From NCBI GenBank assembly GCA_013205335.1, contig JABMNB010000527.1:1-10275 (forward strand): 10,275 nucleotides of DNA. Direction: 5' to 3'. Positions 5,684 through 10,275 of the stretch are shown here, one piece after another. The translations under genes and the position numbers were made by a program. The notes beneath the pieces were generated by a model that was given only the letters and a program-made list of their open reading frames with translations, did no database searches and was not told the DNA's origin. The stretch comes from Rhodospirillales bacterium (GTDB taxonomy: Bacteria > Pseudomonadota > Alphaproteobacteria > Reyranellales > Reyranellaceae). Each line of letters begins with the position of its first letter. The stretch's first letter is position 1.

Positions 5684-6964
5684 TCATGGGCGCAGCGCGC
5701 CCTTGCCGCGCACGACGTTCTTGTAGGTGGTGAGCTCGACCAGCCCGACCGGGCCGCGGGCGTGCATGCGGTTGGTCGAGATGCCGATCTCGGCGCCCAG
5801 GCCGAACTCGGCGCCGTCGGCGAACTGGGTGCTGGCATTGTGCATCACGATGGCGCTGTCGACCTCGCCCAGGAAGCGCTGCGCCGTCGCCTCGTTGCCG
5901 GTGACGATCGATTCGGTGTGCTGGCTGCCGTAGCGCGCGATGTGCTCGATCGCGCCGCCGACGCCGTCGACCGTGGCGACCGAGATGATGGGTTCGAGAT
6001 ATTCCGTGCGCCAGTCCTTCTCGGTGGCGGCCAGTGCCCGCGGATCGCGCGCGCGGACCTCGGCGTCGCCGCGCACTTCGCAGCCCAGCTCGTGCAGCTT
6101 CTCGAGCACCGGCTTCAGGTGCGTGTCGAGCGCGGCGCGGTCGATCAGCAGCGTCTCGGCGGCACCGCAGACGGTGACGCGGCGCATCTTGGCGTTGGCC
6201 ACGATATCGCGCGCCATGGCGACGTCGGCGTCGCGATCGACATAGACGTGGCAGATGCCGTCGTAATGGCGCAGCACCGGTACGCGGCTTTCCTGCGTCA
6301 CCCGGTCGATCAGCGAGCGTCCGCCGCGCGGCACGATGAGGTCGAGCCAGTCCATGGCGCGCAGCATCTCGCCCACGGCGGCGCGATCCGTCGTCGGCAC
6401 CAGCGCCACGCAATCCTCGGGCAGTCCGGCACCGGCCAGCGCGCGGCGCAGCAGCTCGACGATGGTGCGCGAGGAATGGAAGCTGTCGGAGCCGCCGCGC
6501 AGCACCACGACGTTGCCCGACTTGATGCACAGCGCGCCGGCATCGGCGGTCACGTTGGGCCGAGCCTCGTAGATCACGCCGATGATGCCGATCGGCACGC
6601 GCACGCGGGTGAAGGCCAGCCCGTTGGGCCGCTGCCACTGCTCGATGATCGCGCCCACCGGGTCGGGCAGGGCGGCGATGTCGTCGAGCCCCTTGGCCAT
6701 CGCCTCGACGCGCGCGTCGTTCAGCAGCAGACGGTCCTGCAGGGCGCTGGTCATGCCGGCGGCTTTTGCCGCCTCGATGTCGCGGGCGTTGGCGGCCAGG
6801 ATGGCAGGCTTCTCGGCGCGGATCAGGCGCGCGGCCTCCAGAAGCGCCGCGTTCTTGGCTTCGGTCGGGGCGTTGCGCAGCGCCGCGGCGGCGGCCCTGG
6901 CGCGGCGGCCGAGTTCAGCCACGAGGGCGACGACGTCTTCGGCGGGTTTGGTCTGGGCGTTCAT
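5684..6964 (-). CDS. proA: Glutamate-5-semialdehyde dehydrogenase (gamma-glutamyl phosphate reductase)
   Basis: The product is 426 aa, typical for the family. It reduces gamma-glutamyl phosphate with NADPH to glutamate semialdehyde, the second step of proline synthesis, in the cytosol. It is an aldehyde-dehydrogenase fold protein with PIGIIGVIYEARPNVTADA (124-142), KSGNVVVLRGGSD (148-160), VPRGGRSLID (211-220), the catalytic cysteine in VTVCGAAETLL (Cys266), and the conserved end EFGLGAEIGISTNRMHARGP (386-405) followed by GLVELTTYK. ATG at 6964 is supported by GGAG placed 6 nt upstream. It lies 14 nt after proB, whose unstable phosphorylated product it consumes. Confidence 0.97.
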   Translation of the reverse strand: MNAQTKPAEDVVALVAELGRRARAAAAALRNAPTEAKNAALLEAARLIRAEKPAILAANARDIEAAKAAGMTSALQDRLLLNDARVEAMAKGLDDIAALPDPVGAIIEQWQRPNGLAFTRVRVPIGIIGVIYEARPNVTADAGALCIKSGNVVVLRGGSDSFHSSRTIVELLRRALAGAGLPEDCVALVPTTDRAAVGEMLRAMDWLDLIVPRGGRSLIDRVTQESRVPVLRHYDGICHVYVDRDADVAMARDIVANAKMRRVTVCGAAETLLIDRAALDTHLKPVLEKLHELGCEVRGDAEVRARDPRALAATEKDWRTEYLEPIISVATVDGVGGAIEHIARYGSQHTESIVTGNEATAQRFLGEVDSAIVMHNASTQFADGAEFGLGAEIGISTNRMHARGPVGLVELTTYKNVVRGKGALRP

Positions 6965-6978
6965 CGGACGCTCCGTCT

Positions 6979-8094
6979 TCACTCGACCACGAGGTCGTCG
7001 CGATGGACGATTTCGTCGCGACCGCGGAAGCCCAGCAGGTGCTCGATCTCGACGCTCTTGCGACCGGCGATGCGGCGGGCATCCTCGGCGGCGTAGGCGA
7101 CCAGGCCGCGCGCCAGCACACGGCCGCCGCGATCCTTCACGTCGACCACGTCGCCGCGGCGGAACTCGCCGGCGACCGAGGTGACGCCGGCCGGCAGCAG
7201 GCTCTTGCCGGAGGACAGCGCGCGCACGGCGCCGTCGTCGACGATCAGCGTGCCGGAGGTCTTGAGCGAGCCCTTGATCCACTTCTTGCGCGCCGACAGG
7301 GGCGAGCCTTCGGGCAGGAACCAGCTGCAGCGCGCGGTGCCGTCGATCAGCGCGCCCAGCGCGCCGACCTGGCGACCGTCGGCGATGGCCATGCGGCAGC
7401 CCGCGGCCATGGCGATGCGGCCGGCCATCAGCTTGGTCACCATGCCGCCGTTGGACATCTCGGAGGCGGCGACACCGGCCATCGCCTCGATCTCGGGCGT
7501 GATCTCGCGGATCTCGGGGATGAACGTCGCCGAGGCGTCGCTGCGCGGATCGCCGGTATAGAGCCCGTCGATGTCGGACAGCAGCACCAGCGTATCGGCC
7601 GAGATCATCTCGGCGACGCGCGCGCCCAGGCGGTCGTTGTCGCCGAAGCGGATCTCGTCGGTCGCGACCGTGTCGTTCTCGTTGATCACCGGAACGGCGC
7701 CGAGGCCCAGCAGCGTCGCCATGGTCTGGCGCGCGTTGAGGTAGCGGCGGCGCTCCTCGGAATCGTTCAGGGTCAGCAGGATCTGCGCGACGGTGATGCC
7801 GTGCCGCGCCAGCGCCTCTTGGTAGGCCTGCGCCAGCCGGATCTGGCCGGTGGCCGCGGCGGCCTGGCTCTCCTCGAGACGCAGCGGCCCGGCGGCGAGC
7901 TTGAGATGCGTGCGGCCGAGGCGAATGGCGCCGGACGAGACCAGCACGACCTCGCAGCCGCCCTCGTGCAGGCGCGCGACGTCGCCGGTCAGCGCCTCGA
8001 GCCAATCCCGCCGGACCTCGCCCTTCGTCTCGTCGACCAGGATCGACGAACCGATCTTGACGACCAGTCGCCGGGCGCCGGCGAGAAGGGTCAT
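6979..8094 (-). CDS. proB: Glutamate 5-kinase with PUA domain
   Basis: The product is 371 aa and phosphorylates glutamate, the committed and usually proline-inhibited step of proline synthesis. The amino-acid kinase domain (about 8-260) shows VVKIGSS with Lys13, VSSGAI (52-57), INENDTV (137-143), FGDNDRLGARVA (150-161), LLSDIDGLYTGDP (171-183) and GGMVTKL (216-222). A C-terminal PUA domain spans about 278-365. The usual GxGGM loop reads SNGGM here, a minor variation. The start overlaps the obgE stop by four bases (ATGA), with GGAAG just upstream, so translation is coupled to obgE. proA follows after 14 nt. Confidence 0.97.
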   Translation of the reverse strand: MTLLAGARRLVVKIGSSILVDETKGEVRRDWLEALTGDVARLHEGGCEVVLVSSGAIRLGRTHLKLAAGPLRLEESQAAAATGQIRLAQAYQEALARHGITVAQILLTLNDSEERRRYLNARQTMATLLGLGAVPVINENDTVATDEIRFGDNDRLGARVAEMISADTLVLLSDIDGLYTGDPRSDASATFIPEIREITPEIEAMAGVAASEMSNGGMVTKLMAGRIAMAAGCRMAIADGRQVGALGALIDGTARCSWFLPEGSPLSARKKWIKGSLKTSGTLIVDDGAVRALSSGKSLLPAGVTSVAGEFRRGDVVDVKDRGGRVLARGLVAYAAEDARRIAGRKSVEIEHLLGFRGRDEIVHRDDLVVE

Positions 8095-9116
8095 GCCGCT
8101 TCCCGGGCCGGCGAGCGCTGCTTGTCGACCAGATTCATCAGCTCGTGCAGCAGGGGCGTCACGCCCTGGCGCGAGACCGCCGAGATGACGTGCACGGCCT
8201 TGCGGCTGGCCTTGGCCAGCGCTGCGCGCTTGGTCTCGATGTCCTCCGGCGTCATGGCGTCTGTCTTGTTCAGCGCCACGATTTCCTTCTTGCGCACCAG
8301 GTTGCCGCCATAGGCCTTGAGCTCGGTGCGCACGGTGCGATAGGCGCCGGCGACGTCGTCCTGCGTGCCGTCGACCAGATGCAGCAGGGCGCGGCAGCGC
8401 TCGACATGGCCGAGGAAGCGCGTGCCGAGGCCGGCGCCTTCATGGGCGCCCTCGATGAGGCCCGGAATGTCGGCCATCACGAACTCTCGCGCGTCGGTGC
8501 CGTCGCCCACCTTGACCACGCCGAGGCCGGGATGGAGCGTCGTGAACGGATAGTCGGCAATCTTGGGCCGCGCGTTGGTGTTGGTCGAGAGGAACGTCGA
8601 CTTGCCGGCATTGGGCAGCCCGACCAGGCCGATGTCGGCGATCAGCTTCAGCCGCAGCCACAGCGCGCGCTCTTCGCCGGGCCAGCCCGCGTCGGCGCGG
8701 CGCGGCGCACGATTGGTCGACGTCTTATAGTGCAGGTTGCCGTAGCCGCCGTCGCCGCCCCGGGCGATGGTCACGCGCTGGCCGATCTCGGTCATGTCGA
8801 CCAGCAGCGTCTCGTTGTCCTCGGCGAAGACCTGGGTGCCGCGCGGCAGGCGCAGCACGACGTCCTTGCCGGCGCCACCGGTGCGCTGGCTGCCCATGCC
8901 GTGATGGCCGGTCTCGGCCTTGAAGTGCTGGGCGTAGCGATAGTCGATCAGGGTGTTGAGGCCGTCGACGCATTCGGCGATCACGTCGCCGCCGCGCCCG
9001 CCGTCGCCGCCGTCCGGTCCACCGAACTCGATGAACTTCTCGCGGCGAAAGCCCGCGCAGCCGGCGCCGCCGTTACCGGAGCGGATGTAGATCTTGGCCT
9101 GGTCGAGGAACTTCAT
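8091..9116 (-). CDS. obgE: Obg family GTPase, large-subunit assembly
   Basis: The product is 341 aa, an essential GTPase that binds the 50S subunit late in assembly and links GTP/ppGpp level to growth. The glycine-rich Obg domain covers about 1-158 (GGPDGGDGGRGGD at 32-44; APRRADAGWPGEE in its last part). The G domain shows P-loop GLPNAGKST (166-174), PKIADYPFTT (184-193), DIPGL (216-220), NKTD (283-286) and SAVS (312-315). A short tail follows; there is no extra C-terminal domain. ATG at 9116 gives the canonical MKFLDQAKIY start; the frame is open further upstream, but that would run through the terminator hairpin. The ribosome site is weak (GGA about 10 nt upstream). It lies downstream of rpmA across a terminator and overlaps proB by 4 nt. 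Confidence 0.97.
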   Translation of the reverse strand: MKFLDQAKIYIRSGNGGAGCAGFRREKFIEFGGPDGGDGGRGGDVIAECVDGLNTLIDYRYAQHFKAETGHHGMGSQRTGGAGKDVVLRLPRGTQVFAEDNETLLVDMTEIGQRVTIARGGDGGYGNLHYKTSTNRAPRRADAGWPGEERALWLRLKLIADIGLVGLPNAGKSTFLSTNTNARPKIADYPFTTLHPGLGVVKVGDGTDAREFVMADIPGLIEGAHEGAGLGTRFLGHVERCRALLHLVDGTQDDVAGAYRTVRTELKAYGGNLVRKKEIVALNKTDAMTPEDIETKRAALAKASRKAVHVISAVSRQGVTPLLHELMNLVDKQRSPAREAA

Positions 9117-9131
9117 GGGATGGGGTCCAGA

Positions 9132-9165
9132 AACGAAAAGGGGGAACGGCGAGCCGCTCCCCCTT
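9132..9165 (-). terminator. Intrinsic terminator or attenuator between rpmA and obgE
   Basis: As minus-strand RNA the segment forms a 12-bp stem (9165-9154 with 9149-9138, one G-U pair) closed by the tetraloop CUCG, followed by UUUUCGUUU (9139-9131, the first two U in the stem). It starts 24 nt after the rpmA stop. Only 15 nt separate the U-tract from the obgE ATG, so obgE must be reached by read-through. This would set more L21/L27 than ObgE mRNA. Confidence 0.75.
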
Positions 9166-9188
9166 CGCACTCCGATGGGATGGAACGG

Positions 9189-9461
9189 CTATTCGGCAGC
9201 CAGTGCCGGCGCCGGGAGAACGTGCACTTCGACCTTGCCGCCCGAGCGGGTGCGGAAGGACACGACACCGTCGACGGTGGCGAAGAGGGTGTGGTCGCGG
9301 CCGACGCCGACATTCTCGCCGGCGTTCATCTTGGTACCGCGCTGGCGGACCAGGATGTTGCCCGACAGGACCTTCTGGCCGCCGAAGCGCTTCACGCCCA
9401 GCCGCTTGCCGTCGGAATCGCGGCCGTTACGCGAGGAGCCGCCTGCTTTCTTATGTGCCAT
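9189..9461 (-). CDS. rpmA: 50S ribosomal protein bL27
   Basis: The product is 90 aa, a component of the 50S subunit whose N-terminus reaches toward the peptidyl-transferase centre. It has the family start AHKKAGGSSRNGRDS, then KRLGVKRFGGQ, the L27 signature GNILVRQRGTK and the closing GRDHTLFATVDG. There is no Firmicutes-type cleaved N-terminal extension. ATG at 9461 has GGAG 7 nt upstream. It is 22 nt after rplU, the near-universal pairing, and is followed by a terminator hairpin. Confidence 0.98.
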   Translation of the reverse strand: MAHKKAGGSSRNGRDSDGKRLGVKRFGGQKVLSGNILVRQRGTKMNAGENVGVGRDHTLFATVDGVVSFRTRSGGKVEVHVLPAPALAAE

Positions 9462-9483
9462 CGTACTACTCCGGTCGCTCTGC

Positions 9484-9783
9484 TCAGGCGACGATCTGTT
9501 CGATCTTGATCACCGTCAGATCCTGACGATGACCGTTCTTGCGCCGCGAATTCTGGCGACGGCGCTTCTTGAAGATGATCACGTGCGGGCCGCGGGCCTG
9601 CTTGACGATCGAGCCCACCACCTTGGCGCCCTCGACGACCGGGGCGCCGATCTTGTCGCCGACCATCAGCACGTCGGTGAACTCGATCTTCGCGCCGGCC
9701 TCGCCGTCGATCTTCTCGACCGTCAGCTCGTCGTCGGCGGCGACCGTGTATTGCTTCCCACCCGTGCGGATTACGGCGATCAT
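9484..9783 (-). CDS. rplU: 50S ribosomal protein bL21
   Basis: The product is 99 aa (family about 100-105) and binds 23S rRNA early in 50S assembly. It starts MIAVIRTGGKQY and contains the L21 signature in the basic region FKKRRRQNSRRKNGHRQ (71-87). The ATG at 9783 is chosen over the longer open frame reaching 10038, because the extension crosses the promoter and has no L21 counterpart; AGGTG lies about 7 nt upstream. It is the first gene of the run, with a promoter about 90 nt upstream and a leader hairpin that could serve regulation. Confidence 0.98.
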   Translation of the reverse strand: MIAVIRTGGKQYTVAADDELTVEKIDGEAGAKIEFTDVLMVGDKIGAPVVEGAKVVGSIVKQARGPHVIIFKKRRRQNSRRKNGHRQDLTVIKIEQIVA

Positions 9784-9839
9784 GATGACACCTGGCTTGA
9801 GGTTCCCCGGCCCGAATCGCCGAAAAACACGAAAGAACG

Positions 9840-9861
9840 CGGCGGACCGCAGGGCCCGCCG
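9840..9861 (-). promoter_or_regulatory. Hairpin in the rplU leader
   Basis: A 9-bp stem with one G-U pair and loop CUGC falls a few bases after the predicted transcription start. A U-rich run (UUCUUUCGUGUUUUUC, 9837-9822) follows 2 nt past the stem. It may stabilise the 5' end or act as an attenuator or binding site for L21 feedback. The U-run is offset from the stem, which makes efficient termination doubtful. Confidence 0.5.
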
Positions 9862-9872
9862 AAGAAGCGCGG

Positions 9873-9900
9873 AATATACGCACGCCGGCCCTTGAGTCAA
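9873..9900 (-). promoter_or_regulatory. Sigma-70 promoter for rplU
   Basis: On the minus strand TTGACT (9900-9895), a 16-nt spacer and TATATT (9878-9873) form a near-consensus promoter. The predicted start near 9866 gives a leader of about 83 nt before the rplU ATG. This is the best promoter match in the window and fits a ribosomal protein operon. Confidence 0.75.
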
Positions 9901-10117
9901 TGTCGGAGACGGGTTCGGCGAACGGGCTCCATTGAGGCGAAAGAGCCAGTTATTCCAGCATGTTAGGCGCCGACGGGCCGGTCGCCCGGGAGCAGCGGCC
10001 GTCGGCCCGTGTAACATCCCCGTCGTCGCCGGTTCCACCTCCCTTTATCTCCAAGTGCTTGATTTCATGGAATTAAGGCCGGTTTTCGCGCGCCGCGGGC
10101 GAAGCGTTCCGCCGGCG
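9901..10117. other. Intergenic stretch without a gene
   Basis: No protein with a believable start or family motif is visible on either strand between the rplU -35 box and the tRNA-Ser upstream palindrome. It contains a GC-rich imperfect hairpin (9961-10016) and a local AT-richer patch (about 10040-10085) in which I found no paired -35/-10 boxes. Confidence 0.6.
9961..10016. repeat. Imperfect inverted repeat upstream of rplU
   Basis: TGTTA (9961-9965) pairs with TAACA (10012-10016), and ACGGGCCG (9973-9980) with CGGCCCGT (10003-10010). An alternative pairing, GCCGACGG (9969-9976) with CCGTCGGC (9999-10006), competes with it. Neither strand has a T-run after the stem, so it is not an intrinsic terminator. 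Confidence 0.5.
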
Positions 10118-10144
10118 CAACAGTTCGACGAATCGAACCTGTTG
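10118..10144. repeat. Palindrome overlapping the tRNA-Ser -35 region
   Basis: CAACAGTTCGA (10118-10128) and TCGAACCTGTTG (10133-10144) are inverted copies with one extra base in the right arm and a 4-nt centre. The right arm runs into the -35 box of the tRNA promoter. It has the shape of an operator, though no regulator can be named. Confidence 0.55.
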
Positions 10145-10170
10145 CTCCCAAAATGCCGCCCGCCTATAAC
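10142..10170 (+). promoter_or_regulatory. Sigma-70 promoter for tRNA-Ser
   Basis: TTGCTC (10142-10147), a 17-nt spacer and TATAAC (10165-10170) lie directly upstream of the tRNA. The expected start (about 10177) falls within a base or two of the mature 5' end, so the precursor would have almost no leader. Confidence 0.6.
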
Positions 10171-10177
10171 CCCGCCC

Positions 10178-10267
10178 GGAGAGGTGCTAGAGTGGTCGAT
10201 TAGGACAGTCTCGAAAACTGTTGTGCGTGCAAGCGTACCGTGGGTTCGAATCCCACCCCATCCGCCA
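10178..10267 (+). tRNA. tRNA-Ser, anticodon CGA
   Basis: The gene is 90 nt with encoded CCA (10265-10267), discriminator G and the long variable arm of a class II tRNA. The D stem is CTA/TAG, the anticodon stem ACAGT/ACTGT with loop CTCGAAA (anticodon at 10212-10214, reading UCG), the variable stem GTGCG/CGTAC with one G-U pair, and the T arm GTGGG-TTCGAAT-CCCAC is perfect. The acceptor stem is unusual: GGAGAGG opposite CCCATCC leaves G4-A69 and A5-C68 unpaired, where CCTCTCC would pair fully. The rest is intact, so it is called a tRNA with a defective-looking acceptor rather than a pseudogene. Confidence 0.9.
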
Positions 10268-10275
10268 TTACCTCC

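Noticed and set aside
4508..7096. An 862-codon open frame on the plus strand opposite nadD-rsfS and proA
   Set aside because: It is a complement-frame artefact of high third-position GC; no start signal or domain is visible and the opposite strand carries clear enzymes.
9117..9170. Upstream ATG for obgE at 9170
   Set aside because: The added 18 residues would be encoded by the terminator hairpin and are absent from Obg proteins; ATG at 9116 gives the canonical start.
9784..10038. Extended L21 from a GTG at 10038
   Set aside because: It would translate through the rplU promoter and leader; the L21 start at 9783 has its own ribosome site.
10118..10144. Reading the palindrome before tRNA-Ser as an intrinsic terminator
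   Set aside because: Neither strand has a T-run after the stem, and it overlaps a promoter box.
1..10275. Mobile element, prophage, toxin-antitoxin, defence system or CRISPR array
   Set aside because: No transposase, integrase, phage or Cas motif and no spaced direct repeats are visible; the content is syntenic housekeeping genes with even base composition.
10245..10275. tRNA-Ser 3' end as an island attachment site
   Set aside because: Only 8 bases after the tRNA are in the window, so neither a repeated end nor an integrase can be seen; it remains a possibility noted under the tRNA finding.

Overview
The window is a GC-rich chromosomal segment, and its gene content and order (rplU-rpmA-obgE-proB-proA-nadD-rsfS-rlmH, then gpmI and an S41 C-terminal processing peptidase) fit an alphaproteobacterium. 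A Rhodospirillales/Reyranella-like lineage is a guess from gene order only. Nothing suggests a plasmid, prophage, insertion sequence or CRISPR array. All protein genes read on the minus strand; the only plus-strand gene is a tRNA-Ser(CGA) at the right edge.

Reading in the direction of transcription (right to left): a divergent control region of about 390 bp (9784-10177) carries a sigma-70-type promoter for rplU on the minus strand and one for tRNA-Ser on the plus strand. rplU (L21) and rpmA (L27) follow, then a strong intrinsic-terminator hairpin (9132-9165), then obgE, proB, proA, a continuous nadD-rsfS reading frame, and rlmH. Spacing is tight (proB overlaps obgE by 4 nt; 14-37 nt gaps elsewhere), so this is probably one transcription unit. 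After a 93-bp gap comes an unrecognised secreted four-cysteine protein, overlapping gpmI by 1 nt. A 129-bp gap with a candidate promoter precedes ctpA, and the segment ends with the N-terminus of a membrane-anchored protein cut by the window edge.

The theme is large-ribosomal-subunit biology: L21, L27, the 50S-assembly GTPase ObgE, the silencing factor RsfS (which binds uL14), and RlmH (23S rRNA methyltransferase). Embedded are two metabolic functions: proline synthesis from glutamate (ProB, ProA) and NAD synthesis (NadD). The left part deals with glycolysis (GpmI) and envelope proteolysis (CtpA).

Most of this is conserved housekeeping DNA, and I see no new defence or mobile system. The points worth a second look are: nadD and rsfS form one open frame with no stop between them, and rsfS lacks any ATG but has a good Shine-Dalgarno placed before an ATC codon; a terminator sits just upstream of obgE with no room for a promoter after it; rlmH starts with TTG behind a GC hairpin; the tRNA-Ser acceptor stem has two adjacent mismatches; a palindrome overlaps the tRNA promoter; and the EnvC-type peptidase gene often found between gpmI and ctpA is absent.
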